Shown: piece after piece, positions 20,229-29,780 of the stretch
Numbering within the stretch: position 1 is the first letter of the stretch
Layout of the letters: each line of letters begins with the position of its first letter
Assembly (NCBI RefSeq): GCF_003046475.1
Contig: NZ_PZZZ01000001.1
Location: 702,287 to 756,899, forward strand
DNA length: 54,613 nucleotides
Source of the DNA: Mycoplana dimorpha
GTDB lineage: Bacteria; Pseudomonadota; Alphaproteobacteria; Rhizobiales; Rhizobiaceae
Reading direction: 5' to 3'
The notes under the pieces: model-generated
Database searches by the model: none
What the model was told of the DNA's origin: nothing
What the model saw: the letters and a program-made list of their open reading frames with translations, nothing else
Translations under genes and position numbers: made by a program

Positions 20229-20549
20229 TCAAGTCGCGTTGGCGAAGCGCGGGCCGGTGGGCGTTTTGGGTTTCGGCACGACCCGGATCGACGATTCCGC
20301 CTTGCCGGGATGGCCTTCCATATCGACGACGACATGCCAGTGGGCATCCTTCGGGATCGTCAGCCGGATCGGTGATTTCTTCGCCACGCCGCCGAGAAAC
20401 TTGTGCTGGCGCCCGTTCCTGAACAGGTCGAAGTCGGCATTGGTCATCAGGCGCACGTTGGCGATCGCCGAAAGCGTGATCTCGATGGTGACACCGGCGC
20501 GGATGTCCTTCAGGTCGTAGTGGGTATAGGGGAAGCTGATCTGCGCCAT
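20229..20549 (-). CDS. DUF1883 domain protein
   Basis: This 106-residue protein reads MAQISFPYTHYDLKDIRAG and contains NVRLMTNADFDLFRNG and AHWHVVVDMEG, the pattern I associate with DUF1883, a small beta-rich domain of unknown role. No signal peptide or membrane segment is seen. It stands alone, convergent with rarA. The C-terminus is proline-rich. Family assignment is from memory of the pattern. Confidence 0.7.
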   Translation of the reverse strand: MAQISFPYTHYDLKDIRAGVTIEITLSAIANVRLMTNADFDLFRNGRQHKFLGGVAKKSPIRLTIPKDAHWHVVVDMEGHPGKAESSIRVVPKPKTPTGPRFANAT

Positions 20550-20679
20550 CTTGGGTCCGTCGTCTCGTTGCTCGGCGCCAATATGCTGCCCAGCCGTTAA
20601 GGATCGGTTGGCGAGATGCGCAGATTTCCCGTCACTTCTTCAGCTCGTCTGCGACTGTCTGCCGCAATGACCCCGACGC

Positions 20680-20862
20680 TCAGTTGGTGCTGTCGTCGAA
20701 CTGCGGCGGGGCAATCGGATCGCTGGCCGGAAAGGTCCCCTTGAGCGCCTCGTTGAGGTATTCGTCCTCGGCCTTCTGCTTTGCCTTCTCATCGTCCGGC
20801 GATTTGCCGGGCTGCGGCTTGCCGGACTGCGGCTTCCTGGGCGGCTGCTTTGCTTTGCTCAT
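20680..20862 (-). CDS. Small FPASDP-motif protein
   Basis: A 60-residue charged protein (MSKAKQPPRKPQSGKPQPGK) with an acidic/lysine middle and the end GTFPASDPIAPPQFDD. The LNEALKGTFPASDP motif recurs in many small rhizobial proteins of unknown function, often stress related. The N-terminal half is disordered lysine/proline-rich sequence. The ATG is preceded by GGGAGATCGTC. No function can be assigned. Confidence 0.65.
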   Translation of the reverse strand: MSKAKQPPRKPQSGKPQPGKSPDDEKAKQKAEDEYLNEALKGTFPASDPIAPPQFDDSTN

Positions 20863-20991
20863 GACGATCTCCCGGACTTTGAAGCCGATCGGGTTAGAAC
20901 GGCCTTACGCGGGTTGGCTCGAAGTCAGTGTAGCCATGCATGCCCTGTGACGAAACCGCTGCCCGGTTTAAGAAGCGGCACATCGGGCGCT

Positions 20992-21309
20992 TCAGCGCCG
21001 ATCCAGGGCTCGGTCGAGGATGCGCCGCTGCACCTCCTGGTCCTGGGTGCGGATCGCCTCCATCAATGCACCGAGTTTACCGCGAAGGCTGTGGACCTGG
21101 TCGAGGAGCTGCATGGCGACGTCCACGCCGTGCTCGTTCACGCCCATCGGCCCGACGAGGTCCAGGATCAGCCGGCCACGTGCGAGGTCGGCCTCGTGGA
21201 ACGTGCGGATGCCGGCTTGCTCGTCGGGCACCAACCAGCGGTGCTCGACCCAAAGTTCGAGCAGCGTGCCTTCGATCTCGAGCGTGCGGCAGAATTCGGT
21301 GTCCCTCAT
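20992..21309 (-). CDS. cbpM: Chaperone modulator CbpM
   Basis: CbpM binds the J-domain of CbpA and blocks its action. This 105-residue protein carries a MerR-like helix-turn-helix-type segment (LLELWVEHRWLVPDEQAG, then FHEADLARGRLILDL) followed by a coiled region (MQLLDQVHSLRGKLGALMEA). It follows cbpA by one base on the same strand, the standard cbpA-cbpM operon. This fits the family well. Confidence 0.85.
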   Translation of the reverse strand: MRDTEFCRTLEIEGTLLELWVEHRWLVPDEQAGIRTFHEADLARGRLILDLVGPMGVNEHGVDVAMQLLDQVHSLRGKLGALMEAIRTQDQEVQRRILDRALDRR

Positions 21310-21310
21310 C

Positions 21311-22222
21311 TCAGCCTCCCATGTGCCGCCGTGCTGCCTGTGCCTTGCCGGCCGTCCAGCCCTCCACGAAGGCCTTTAGCTCGGGGTCGGGCGGTTCCGG
21401 CAGGACGATCTGAAGCGACACATAGGCATCGCCATGCCCGCCGCCTGGTTTGCGCAGCCCCTTGCCCTTGAGCCGCAGCGTCTTGCCGGTGCTGGAGTTC
21501 GCCGGAATGGTAACGTTGACGGCGCCGTCGAGCGTCGGCACGCGGATCTTGCCTCCAAGTACCGCCTCCGAAAGCGAGATCGGGACTTCGTAGCGGACGT
21601 CATCGCCATCCTGTTTGTAAAAGGGATGCGGCCGGACCCGGATTTCGATCCGGGCATCGCCGGGGGGAGCTCCGTTCAGGCCGGGCTCGCCCTTGCCGCG
21701 CAGCCGCAGCGTCTGGCCGTCGCGCGTACCGGGCGGGACCGTCAGATCGATCGCCGGTCCGTCGGGCAGGTGGATCTGTTTGGTCACACCGTTGGCCGCC
21801 TCCAGGAAGTCGAGCTCCATCGAAAAATAGGCGTCACGGCCCTTCGCCTGGCGCTGACCCTGGCCGCGCCGGGAAAAGAAGCCGGAAAAGATGTCGTCGC
21901 CAAGACCGAAATCATGAAAGCTGTGCTCGCTTTCGTATCGTCCCGCCGTATCGCCAGACGCGGCATACTCGCGATAAAAGTGCCTTGGCGGCGTCTCCGC
22001 GCCGGTCTCGTCGATCTCGCCGCGATCGTACTTGCCGCGCTTGTCTTCGTCACCCAGCACGGCATAGGCCGCAGAGATCGCCTTGAACCTGTCCTCGGCA
22101 TCCTTGTCGCCGGGGTTCAGGTCGGGATGCAATTTCTTGGCAAGCTTGCGGTAGGCACTCTGGATGTCCTTCTGGGTGGCATCCTTGCCGACTCCAAGGA
22201 CCTCATAGGGGCTGCGGCTCAT
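21311..22222 (-). CDS. cbpA: DnaJ-like co-chaperone CbpA
   Basis: CbpA is a DnaJ paralogue that stimulates DnaK and binds curved DNA in E. coli. The 303-residue protein has a J-domain at residues 1-70 with the essential HPD ([10 protein letters not shown]), a short linker, and the two C-terminal substrate-binding domains ([20 protein letters not shown] and beyond). It lacks the cysteine zinc-finger domain of DnaJ, which distinguishes it. The cbpM gene follows one base downstream. Confidence 0.92.
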   Translation of the reverse strand: MSRSPYEVLGVGKDATQKDIQSAYRKLAKKLHPDLNPGDKDAEDRFKAISAAYAVLGDEDKRGKYDRGEIDETGAETPPRHFYREYAASGDTAGRYESEHSFHDFGLGDDIFSGFFSRRGQGQRQAKGRDAYFSMELDFLEAANGVTKQIHLPDGPAIDLTVPPGTRDGQTLRLRGKGEPGLNGAPPGDARIEIRVRPHPFYKQDGDDVRYEVPISLSEAVLGGKIRVPTLDGAVNVTIPANSSTGKTLRLKGKGLRKPGGGHGDAYVSLQIVLPEPPDPELKAFVEGWTAGKAQAARRHMGG

Positions 22223-22387
22223 TCAGCTTTCCCTCGAACCATGACGCTTCGAAACGTGGCCGGCGCTCCGGTGAGGAAGCGCCAACGGAAGCGTTGCACG
22301 TCTTTCCATCGATCTCAACTGTCGAGCGGGGCGCGCGACCGGGAGCCACCCGACCATTGTGAGCATCGCCGCACTGCAGCGACCATC

Positions 22388-22894
22388 TCAGTTGCGCTGC
22401 AGGACGATGTCGCAGGTCGCAACTTCCTTTCCGGTCGACAGGTCCTTGTCGATCGTACGCAGCCTAAGCCCGTCGGCGCCGACCAGCTGGATTATCATTC
22501 GGGCGGTGCGGTCGCCGTTGACGTCCTTGCCCCAGCGGACCGACAAGTCGATCGCGTTGCCGCGGCGCGTTCCCGACAGCGCCGACTGGCCGCCGCTCGG
22601 GCCGATGTAGATGCCGCTGTAGCCTGCGCTACCGGCGTTTAATTCGGCGGAAATCCTGCGGGTGACGACGAGCAGTCCGCGGCAGGTGCCCTTCATGACC
22701 ACCGAGGCGGCCTGCGCGGTGGAACTGAGGCTGCAGCTTACGTTGATCGGCTGCCTGCCGATCTTCATGATGACGGTTCCCTTGCCGCTCCACGTCCCGG
22801 CGAGCGACTGCAGGAAGGGGCCTTCGTCGGCCGCCGCCGGACCGCCTGACCAAAGAAGCGATATGAGGACCGGCAGAATTTTGAAAGAACGCAT
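22388..22894 (-). CDS. Secreted small protein of unknown function
   Basis: This 168-residue protein (start at 22894, MRSFKILPVLISLLWSGGPA) has a clear Sec signal peptide with AADEG at the cleavage point. The mature part contains LAGTWSGKGTVIMK, a lipocalin-like opening, and ends in a beta-rich segment. I do not recognise a named family; similar small secreted proteins in rhizobia are called hypothetical. The longer frame upstream adds a non-signal extension and is less likely. Confidence 0.65.
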   Translation of the reverse strand: MRSFKILPVLISLLWSGGPAAADEGPFLQSLAGTWSGKGTVIMKIGRQPINVSCSLSSTAQAASVVMKGTCRGLLVVTRRISAELNAGSAGYSGIYIGPSGGQSALSGTRRGNAIDLSVRWGKDVNGDRTARMIIQLVGADGLRLRTIDKDLSTGKEVATCDIVLQRN

Positions 22895-23145
22895 GGGATC
22901 CCCCGCCCGCCAGATCATGGAGAAAGCGCGAGGATAGCATCTTGTTCCCGATCCCTGAAAATCTGGCGGGTGGGTTCGCATATGTGGCGATGCTTCTCCA
23001 TCGCGCTGGCATCGCTGCGCGCGGCGATCTGCTGCCCCTCAGGCTAGGACGTCGGACCAGGGCGGGCGTTATGCAGCGAGCCGGAGAGCGGGAAGCTCTC
23101 CAGCCTGAGGTGGGGCATGCAATCTGGAAATTTTTGCGCTGCAGC

Positions 23146-24192
23146 TTAGCTCGACTGACCAACGAGCCAGTCGTACCATTGCTTTTCACTGCCGTGGAAC
23201 ACGTTGAGGTCGATCTTGCCTTCGACGCCTTGCGACAGACCGGATCCCGAATACTGCCAGAACACCCATTTGCGTCCCGGATAGCGCTGGGACGGGTGGG
23301 CTGCGACCGACCGCAGCCAGAACGGATAGTTGAGGAATTCGCCCGTCAGGTTATCGGCATAGAAATCCGGCGCTGTATAGATGATCGGGCGTTTGCCGTA
23401 GTGCCGTTCCAGCTTGTCCATGAAGACCTGCATCTTCTCCAGCACCGTCGCGCGCGACAGGCGGCGCTTGCAGCTCGATTCGGCGTTGTACTCGACGTCG
23501 ATTACCGGCGGCAGCGCATCCGGGTCGTTTGGAACGTTGCGGATGAACCAGTCGGCCTGTTCGCCGGCGGTGCGGCACCAGTAGAAGAAATGGTAGGCGC
23601 CGCGCTTCAGCCCGGCCTCCTTGGCCCGCTTCCAGTTCTGCCGGAACATCGGGTCGAGGTGATCGCCGCCGTCGGTCGCCTTGATATAGGCGAAGTTAGC
23701 GCCCTGCGTCCGCAGCGTCGCCCAGTCGATCTCGCCTTGCCACCGCGAGACGTCGACGCCGTGCACGGCATGGTGACGCGGCGTGACCTTGCCGAAATTG
23801 ATCGGCTTGGCATCGCGGAAACGCTGGCCGTAGATCCGCGAGCGCTTGCCGGGCGCGGCCTGGGTGGCTGGCGCCTCAGGGACGAGCGTCTGCAACGGGC
23901 GTTGCGAGGGGATCGCCATTCCGGTGGTGCGCGTCACGGCCTCGAACGCTTGCTGGTCGGGAATCGGGCCGGCCCAGGCGAGCTCATGCGGTGCCGTGTC
24001 GGCCTCGTCGGCCGCAGCGACGCTCGCGGCCGGAACCGGCGCAGCCGGAACGGGCGCGGCCGGCCGAGCGATCGATTGCGTTGTCTCGCGGGAGGTCAGC
24101 CCGGCCTGGAGGACCTCGGGTCCCGAACTCGACGTGCAGCCGGCAAGGGCCAGGCCAAGGGCGAAGATTGCTGGAGCAGCCGAGAGACGCAT
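23146..24192 (-). CDS. GH25 lysozyme-like lipoprotein
   Basis: A 348-residue cell-wall hydrolase candidate. It has a lipoprotein signal (LGLALAGC, lipobox near residue 18), an alanine/proline-rich linker of about 100 residues, and then a glycoside hydrolase family 25 domain beginning VHGVDVSRWQGEIDW. The likely catalytic acids are in GVDVSRW and VIDVEYN, and the YIKATDGG and AYHFFYW segments are also typical. It would cut peptidoglycan from the periplasmic side. It stands alone. Confidence 0.88.
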   Translation of the reverse strand: MRLSAAPAIFALGLALAGCTSSSGPEVLQAGLTSRETTQSIARPAAPVPAAPVPAASVAAADEADTAPHELAWAGPIPDQQAFEAVTRTTGMAIPSQRPLQTLVPEAPATQAAPGKRSRIYGQRFRDAKPINFGKVTPRHHAVHGVDVSRWQGEIDWATLRTQGANFAYIKATDGGDHLDPMFRQNWKRAKEAGLKRGAYHFFYWCRTAGEQADWFIRNVPNDPDALPPVIDVEYNAESSCKRRLSRATVLEKMQVFMDKLERHYGKRPIIYTAPDFYADNLTGEFLNYPFWLRSVAAHPSQRYPGRKWVFWQYSGSGLSQGVEGKIDLNVFHGSEKQWYDWLVGQSS

Positions 24193-24587
24193 GAGTACCC
24201 GTTACGCAAGACACCAACGGCCGCGATTTCGCGCCGTCTAAACCACCTGAAGGGCAAGGCTAACGGGAAATTACCAAGAAAGACTGAATCCAATTCTTTT
24301 CTCGCGGCGGCTTTCGTGTTGCGGCAGGATTGATCCACGGCGGGTGCCTGCGGGCGTATCGCCGAGCGGGCAAGATGCCGAGCGAAGGTGAGGCGATTAG
24401 GGGCATTGGGGCGCGCGCAAGAAGGCCTAGACCAATCCGCCCCGCCGGCACATTCTTCACGCGGCCGGGAATAAGGGCACTAGGCCGAAGCGGCTGCATT
24501 CACTATCCCCGGCCGAGCGGAGAGGGCAGGTCAACGGCTGCATCGCCGGCGGCCCCGCTTCCGCGCAGCCGCCGGGATTGGGCAGGA
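24193..24587 (-). other. Gene-free stretch between the lysozyme and phoX genes
   Basis: This 395-base gap lies upstream of the lysozyme gene and downstream of phoX. It contains only shadow frames. I see no RNA gene, clear promoter or terminator in it, although the lysozyme promoter should lie near 24200-24300. Confidence 0.4.
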
Positions 24588-26576
24588 TCAGACGGCGATC
24601 TTGCCGCCGCCGATCTTGGTGATGGCGACCACTGCGGGGCGTACCGGCATGTCGTCCTTGAAGTCCGGCCAGCGGGTGGAGAGGTCCTCGTAGTAGGACG
24701 GGCGCCCGTGGCCATCCCAGTCCTCGCCGCCGTCGCCCGGGTGTTGGACGGCGACGAAGGCCGTCTCGTCGTCCGGCGTGAAGAGCGGCCCGCACATTTC
24801 GGCGCCCACCGGCACGCGGAAGAACAGTTTCGAGGTGGCGCCGGCATCGCCTTCAGTGTCCACCGCCCAGAGCCCGTCGGTGCGGCCGGTCGCCTTGTTG
24901 GAGTTGCCGTCGGTCGAGACCCAGAGCCGGCCGGCGGCGTCGATTGCACAGTTGTCCGGCATGCCGAACCAGCCGTTCTTCGTTGTTTCCGTCGAGAACG
25001 TCGCGCCGACCTCGGCGATCGAGGGATCGCCGCATTTCAGCAGCACTTCCCATTTGCCGCTGGTGGCGGAGAAGTCGCCGCCATCCTCGGCAATCTCGAT
25101 GATGTGGCCGAAGGCGTTTGCGGCGCGCGGGTTGGCGGCGTCGACCTGGTCGGCCTTGCGCTTGCTGTTGTTGGTCAGCATCACATAGACCTTGCCATTG
25201 ACGCCGTTCGGCTGGACGTCCTCGGGGCGGTCCATCTTGGTGGCGCCGAGCAGGTCGCCGGCACGGCGCGTCTCGATCAGCACGTCGGCCTGGCTCGCAA
25301 AGCCGTTCTCGGCCGTCAGCGGCCCCTCGCCGTGGACGAGCGGCAGCCACTGCATGGTGCCTTCCTCGTCGAACCTGGCCACGTACAGCGTACCGGCGTC
25401 GAGCAGGTCCATGTTGGCGGCGCGGTCGTCCGGATTGAAGGTGCCGTCGGTGACGAACTTGTAGACATAGTCGAAGCGCTCGTCGTCGCCGAGATAGAAC
25501 ACCACCTTGCCGTTGGCAGCGACGATCGATTCGGCGCCCTCATGCTTGTTGCGGCCGAGCGCGGTGCGCTTCTTCGGCGTCGACGTCGGGTCCATGACGT
25601 CGACCTCGATGATCCAGCCGAAGCGGTTCGGCTCGTTCGGCTCCTTGGAGAGGTCGAAGCGGTCGTAGTAGTCCGCCCAATCGTAACCGTTGTCCGGAAC
25701 ACCGTAGCGCTTGTAGTTGGCGGCTTCGGCGTGGCCGGCCGGCAGTTCGCCCGAGAAGTAGCCGTGGAAGTTCTCTTCCGCCATGATATAGGTGCCCCAC
25801 GGGGTCACCCCGCCAGCACAGTTGTTCAGCGTGCCGATCACCTTGGTCCCGCTGACGTCGGCCGCCGTCTTGACGCGGTCGTGGCCGGCGACCGGGCCGG
25901 TAAGCACCATCTCGGTGTTGGCGGTGATGCGGCGGTTATGCTTGCCGTCCGGCACGACCTGCCACTTGCCGTCGACCTTGCGGATCTCGACGATCGTTCC
26001 GCCATGGGCGGCCATCTCGACGTCGACCTGGTCCTTGGACAGCTTGCCCTGCTGGATCTTGCCATCGACGATCTCGACAAGGCCGGGGAACATTAGGTGC
26101 GGGTTGGTGTATTCGTGATTGACGACAAGCAGGCCGTGCTCGGAGGAACCGCCCAGCGGGATGAAGCCGACATAGTCGTTGTTGTAGCCGAACTGGCGCT
26201 CCTGCGCGGCGGCCGTCTGCTTCGTCGGATCGAACTGCGGCGAATCGGCAAAGATCGCATCGCCCCAGCGCAGCAGGATGTCGGCGTCGTAGCCCTCTGC
26301 GACGTGGTGGGTGGCATCGACGCCGGCCTCGACCTCGGTGAACGAGAAGGCCGAACCGCCGGCCGCGCGCGCCTTGTCGGCGCTCATGAGCGCTGCCGGG
26401 CCGACGGTCGCGGCGATCGCCGAGACGGCAAGCGAGCCCTGCAGGAAACCGCGACGCGAGAAACGCTTGCCGATGATCTCGCCCATGGTCGGGTTCAGGC
26501 TCGAATTATGGCCCTCGCCATCAGCATCCTCGAGCTGGGTCGTCGGGAAATTCTTCTGGGAATAAGGTTTGGTCAT
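24588..26576 (-). CDS. phoX: PhoX-family Tat-exported phosphatase
   Basis: PhoX enzymes are calcium- and iron-dependent alkaline phosphatases that release phosphate from organic esters in the periplasm. This 662-residue protein has a Tat signal (KRFSRRGFLQGSLAVSAIAA, about residues 37-56) and the family blocks NNDYVGFIPLG, LLVVNHEYTNPH, NNCAGGVTPWGTYIMAEEN and RFGWIIEVDVMDP. The start is preceded by GGAG eight bases upstream. It stands as a single gene after the sugar-transport operon. A phosphate-starvation promoter is likely but no exact Pho box was found. Confidence 0.9.
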   Translation of the reverse strand: MTKPYSQKNFPTTQLEDADGEGHNSSLNPTMGEIIGKRFSRRGFLQGSLAVSAIAATVGPAALMSADKARAAGGSAFSFTEVEAGVDATHHVAEGYDADILLRWGDAIFADSPQFDPTKQTAAAQERQFGYNNDYVGFIPLGGSSEHGLLVVNHEYTNPHLMFPGLVEIVDGKIQQGKLSKDQVDVEMAAHGGTIVEIRKVDGKWQVVPDGKHNRRITANTEMVLTGPVAGHDRVKTAADVSGTKVIGTLNNCAGGVTPWGTYIMAEENFHGYFSGELPAGHAEAANYKRYGVPDNGYDWADYYDRFDLSKEPNEPNRFGWIIEVDVMDPTSTPKKRTALGRNKHEGAESIVAANGKVVFYLGDDERFDYVYKFVTDGTFNPDDRAANMDLLDAGTLYVARFDEEGTMQWLPLVHGEGPLTAENGFASQADVLIETRRAGDLLGATKMDRPEDVQPNGVNGKVYVMLTNNSKRKADQVDAANPRAANAFGHIIEIAEDGGDFSATSGKWEVLLKCGDPSIAEVGATFSTETTKNGWFGMPDNCAIDAAGRLWVSTDGNSNKATGRTDGLWAVDTEGDAGATSKLFFRVPVGAEMCGPLFTPDDETAFVAVQHPGDGGEDWDGHGRPSYYEDLSTRWPDFKDDMPVRPAVVAITKIGGGKIAV

Positions 26577-26598
26577 GACGCGGTCTCCATGAGCTATC

Positions 26599-26618
26599 GA
26601 ACTCCCGGTCTGGAGTTC
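26599..26618 (-). other. Hairpin in the phoX leader
   Basis: GAACTCC (26599-26605) and GGAGTTC (26612-26618) form a perfect seven-base stem ending 22 bases before the phoX ATG. It may influence translation start or be incidental. Confidence 0.35.
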
Positions 26619-26715
26619 AGTCTAGCCATAGAGACGGCCTGTTTCGGTTTTGCGACGAGGCTGGGAGGGGAGCTTCGCGTCATGTCCCCCGTCATGCCTT
26701 CCTGGTTTCCACAGG

Positions 26716-27825
26716 TCAGTGGCTCGGAGTGGCGGTCCCGTCTGTTTTCTCTGAAGGGTCGCCGATCCGTCGTCCCGTGTCCGCGTCGAACAGGTGCATC
26801 ATGTCTGCGTCGAATGAAAGCGGCAGCCCCTGTCCCGGTTCCACCCGTGAGCGCGAGGGCAGGCAGGCGACGAGCTGCTGCCCGCCCGCATTCGCCGAGA
26901 CCACGAGTTCCGGCCCGGTGAGTTCCACCACTTCAGCGCGGGCATTGATGGCGATGCCTGCCATGCCGCCGAGCTGCAGTGTCTCCGGCCGGATCCCCAG
27001 GACAAGACGTTGGCCTTCCTTGAGAAGGGCGTAACGTTCGGCGGGCAAGGGCAGGGCGATGTCGCCGAGCATCAGCGAACCGCCTGCTGCTGTGACCTCC
27101 AGGAGGTTCATCGGCGGCGCGCCGACGAAGGTTGCCACATAGAGCGTCGCCGGCCGGTTGTAGATTTCCTCCGGCGTTCCGAGTTGCTCGATCCGGCCGT
27201 CGCGCATGACCGCGATCCGGGTCGCCAAGGTCATCGCCTCGATCTGGTCGTGCGTGACGTAGACCATCGTCGTCTGCAGCATCTGGTGCAGGCGCTTCAA
27301 CTCGGTGCGCATCTCCATCCGCAGCTTCGCATCGAGGTTGGAGAGCGGCTCGTCGAACAGGAAGACCTCCGGCTTGCGAACGAGCGCCCGGCCGATCGCC
27401 ACGCGCTGGCGCTGGCCGCCCGAAAGCTGGGAGGGCTTGCGGTCGAGCAGGTTTTCGATTTGCAGAAGCGTCGCCACTTCGCGCACGGCCCGGTCACGCT
27501 CGGCCGCCGGCACCTTGCGCATCTCCAGCCCGAAGCCGATGTTGCGGTGAACCGACAGGTTCGGATAGAGCGCATAGGACTGAAACACCATGGCAATGTC
27601 GCGATCCTTCGGATGCACGCCGCGCACCGAACGTCCGCCGATGCGCACATCTCCGCCGGTCGCTTCCGCAAGGCCGGCGATGATGTTGAGGAGTGTCGAC
27701 TTGCCGCAGCCGGACGAGCCGAGCAGCACGAGGAACTCGCCGCTTTCCAGCGTGATGTCGATGCCCTTGAGCGTCTCGACGTCGCCGTAGGCCTTGCGGA
27801 CGTTTACGATTTCCAGCGCGCTCAA
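26716..27825 (-). CDS. Sugar ABC transporter ATP-binding protein
   Basis: This 369-residue ATPase powers the uptake system encoded in the same operon. It has Walker A GSSGCGKST (residues 36-44), signature LSGGQRQRVAIGRAL, Walker B VFLFDEPLSNLDA and H-loop YVTHDQIEA. A C-terminal OB-fold regulatory domain of the MalK/UgpC type follows (from about residue 240). The gene is last in the operon and overlaps the kinase gene by four bases. The substrate is not shown by the ATPase itself. Confidence 0.93.
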   Translation of the reverse strand: MSALEIVNVRKAYGDVETLKGIDITLESGEFLVLLGSSGCGKSTLLNIIAGLAEATGGDVRIGGRSVRGVHPKDRDIAMVFQSYALYPNLSVHRNIGFGLEMRKVPAAERDRAVREVATLLQIENLLDRKPSQLSGGQRQRVAIGRALVRKPEVFLFDEPLSNLDAKLRMEMRTELKRLHQMLQTTMVYVTHDQIEAMTLATRIAVMRDGRIEQLGTPEEIYNRPATLYVATFVGAPPMNLLEVTAAGGSLMLGDIALPLPAERYALLKEGQRLVLGIRPETLQLGGMAGIAINARAEVVELTGPELVVSANAGGQQLVACLPSRSRVEPGQGLPLSFDADMMHLFDADTGRRIGDPSEKTDGTATPSH

Positions 27826-28754
27826 GGCATCGTCTCCCCGAAGTGAATGGACCCGCCGTAGCTGCGCGGGAGGGTGGAAATCGCGTGCGAGGCGAGATGG
27901 GTTCCGGCTTTCAGACAGGCCGCGAGCGTCTCGTCTCTTGCGAGTGCGGCCAGGAAGCCGGCATTGAAGACGTCGCCCGCGCCGATCGTGTCGACCACGG
28001 TGACTGCCGGTGCCGCCTGCGACAGGAGCACGCCATCGGAGGCGAGCGCAATCGCGCCGTCCGGACCGCGCTTGATGACGACGGTCGCACCGTCCGGCAT
28101 CAGCGCCTGGATCGCTTTCGCCGCCGCCACCGGATCTTCCGTATCGGCGAGCGTCGTCGACTCCACCTCGTTCATGATCGCGATGCGGCAGCGCGACAGC
28201 CAGCCTCGTGCGGCTGCCTTGTTCGCCTCCGTCCAGCCTTCCAGCGGCCAGCCTGTGTCGAGTGCGACAGCAATGCCGTGCCGGTCCGCCCAGTCGAAGA
28301 AGGCGGGATAGTCAACCGTCAGGTCGTCGGTGAGGAATGAGCCACAGAGAAGCGCATATCCGCCGCTGAGAGTGGGACCCTGCAGGACCGACAGCACGTC
28401 GGCAAGGTTGAGGCGTGCCAGATGGCCGCGCGTGGTGAAAAAGGTGCGCTCGCCGTCGGGATGGGTGATTCCGACCGACAGTGTCGTCCCCTCGGGCCGC
28501 ACCGGCCACTTTTCCGCGCGCGCTCCGAACCCTTCCTTCAGCCAGCGGCCGAACTGGTCGGAACCGACATTGGCGGCGATTGCGAAATCGACGCCGAGTC
28601 CGTCCCAGGCGAGCGCGGTATTGCCGGCCGCACCGCCGACGCGAAGCTCGTCATGGTCGACGATAATCTCCGTCCCGGCCTTCGGCCAGGGCGCGGCAGG
28701 CCCGAGGATCAGGTCGACATTGACGTTGCCGACGACAGCAAGCGGTCGCATCAT
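27822..28754 (-). CDS. PfkB-family carbohydrate kinase
   Basis: A 310-residue ribokinase-fold sugar kinase. It opens MRPLAVVGNVNVDLILGP, has the substrate-side motif ELRVGGAAGNTALAWDGLG and the catalytic DTIGAGDVFNAGF near the C-terminus. It sits between a SIS-domain gene and the ATPase gene, overlapping both by four bases, so it probably phosphorylates the imported sugar. The pairing resembles FrlD with FrlB (fructose-amine catabolism), but the substrate is not determined. Confidence 0.88.
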   Translation of the reverse strand: MMRPLAVVGNVNVDLILGPAAPWPKAGTEIIVDHDELRVGGAAGNTALAWDGLGVDFAIAANVGSDQFGRWLKEGFGARAEKWPVRPEGTTLSVGITHPDGERTFFTTRGHLARLNLADVLSVLQGPTLSGGYALLCGSFLTDDLTVDYPAFFDWADRHGIAVALDTGWPLEGWTEANKAAARGWLSRCRIAIMNEVESTTLADTEDPVAAAKAIQALMPDGATVVIKRGPDGAIALASDGVLLSQAAPAVTVVDTIGAGDVFNAGFLAALARDETLAACLKAGTHLASHAISTLPRSYGGSIHFGETMP

Positions 28755-29773
28755 TCGCTCCGCGTGATCTTGGTGGTGCGCACCGGGGTGCCGACATCCT
28801 CCACCCGCTGCCAGGCGAAGGCGATCATCAGGCGCTGCGCGACGGGCAGCATGGCAAGCGTCGCTGCCAGGCCGGTTGCGGGCTTGAAGGCCAGCGTGAC
28901 TGTTCCCGGAACCGCCGCCTCGCCGGATGCATCGAAGACCACCACCGGTGCGCCGGTCTGAACCGCGGAAACGGCCATCGCCGTGACGAGAGCGCCGGTC
29001 GCATCATTGCCGCGGAAAAGGACAACGCCGACATGCGGCCCCAGCATCTCCATCGGCCCGTGGCGCAGCTGGCCACCTTCGAGCGAAAAGCAGGGGCGGC
29101 GGGACAGTTCGGTAAGACCAAGCGCCAGCGCCTCTGCGGCGCCCTGGAGCCGGCGACCGGACGTGACGACGACGCCAACTTCGGCCAGGGCTGCAACAGC
29201 CTCGGAAATGTCCGGCTCCTGCGCATTCTCCAGAGCGGCAAGAGCGTCCGTCGGATCGTCTCCCAGCGCGGCGAGGATCGCGAGATGCAGGGCGAGGCTG
29301 ATCGTCAGGCTCCGGGTGGCGGCAAAGGCGAGCTCCGTGCCGCCGACACCGACAAGGCAGGGAGCGCTTCTTCCAAGAAAGGAGTTCGCTTCCAGCGTCA
29401 GCCCGAAGCTTTCCGGCGTCCCCCCGGTCTCGGCGAACCAACGCAGCACCTCGGCGCTCTCGCCCGACTGGGATGTCAGCAGGACGGTGCTGCCGTCGAC
29501 GCGCAGCGGCTGGCCGAGCTGCTCGGAGAGCGGCAAGGCGATGGCATCAATGCCGAGCGCGCGATAGAGCGGCTCGACGGCGCGGCCGACGGCATGCGAA
29601 CCGCCCATGCCGAGCAGCAGCAGCCGGCCGGTCCGCCGAAGCGAGGCGGCAACCTTCATGGCCATGTCGCGGGCGTTTTCATAGGAGGCGATAGCATCGG
29701 CGCGCTGCCGCGCCATTTCGCGATCGATTGCGACAAGCCCGGCCGGGCGCGTTCTTTGTACCGTGGTGATCAT
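28751..29773 (-). CDS. SIS-domain sugar isomerase or deglycase
   Basis: This 340-residue protein has two SIS domains: LLLLGMGGSHAVGRAVEPLY and TVLLTSQSGESAEVLRWFAE in the first, and VVTSGRRLQGAAEALALGL with SLEGGQLRHGPMEMLGPH in the second, the pattern of the GlmS/AgaS/FrlB group. Such enzymes isomerise or deaminate phosphorylated amino sugars or split sugar-amine conjugates. It lies between the permease and kinase genes. It lacks the glutamine-amidotransferase domain of GlmS, so it is catabolic rather than biosynthetic by inference. Confidence 0.85.
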   Translation of the reverse strand: MITTVQRTRPAGLVAIDREMARQRADAIASYENARDMAMKVAASLRRTGRLLLLGMGGSHAVGRAVEPLYRALGIDAIALPLSEQLGQPLRVDGSTVLLTSQSGESAEVLRWFAETGGTPESFGLTLEANSFLGRSAPCLVGVGGTELAFAATRSLTISLALHLAILAALGDDPTDALAALENAQEPDISEAVAALAEVGVVVTSGRRLQGAAEALALGLTELSRRPCFSLEGGQLRHGPMEMLGPHVGVVLFRGNDATGALVTAMAVSAVQTGAPVVVFDASGEAAVPGTVTLAFKPATGLAATLAMLPVAQRLMIAFAWQRVEDVGTPVRTTKITRSE

Positions 29774-29780
29774 CCCCTGG

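Noticed and set aside
22942-24333. 463-codon + strand frame opposite the lysozyme gene
   Set aside because: It is antisense to a clear GH25 gene and has no recognisable domain.
24330-26096. 588-codon + strand frame opposite phoX
   Set aside because: The - strand PhoX protein has family motifs throughout; the + frame is a GC-driven shadow.
26679-26697. Pho box before phoX (CGTCATG twice)
   Set aside because: The two copies are 12 bases apart, not 11, and the sequence differs from the CTGTCAT consensus.
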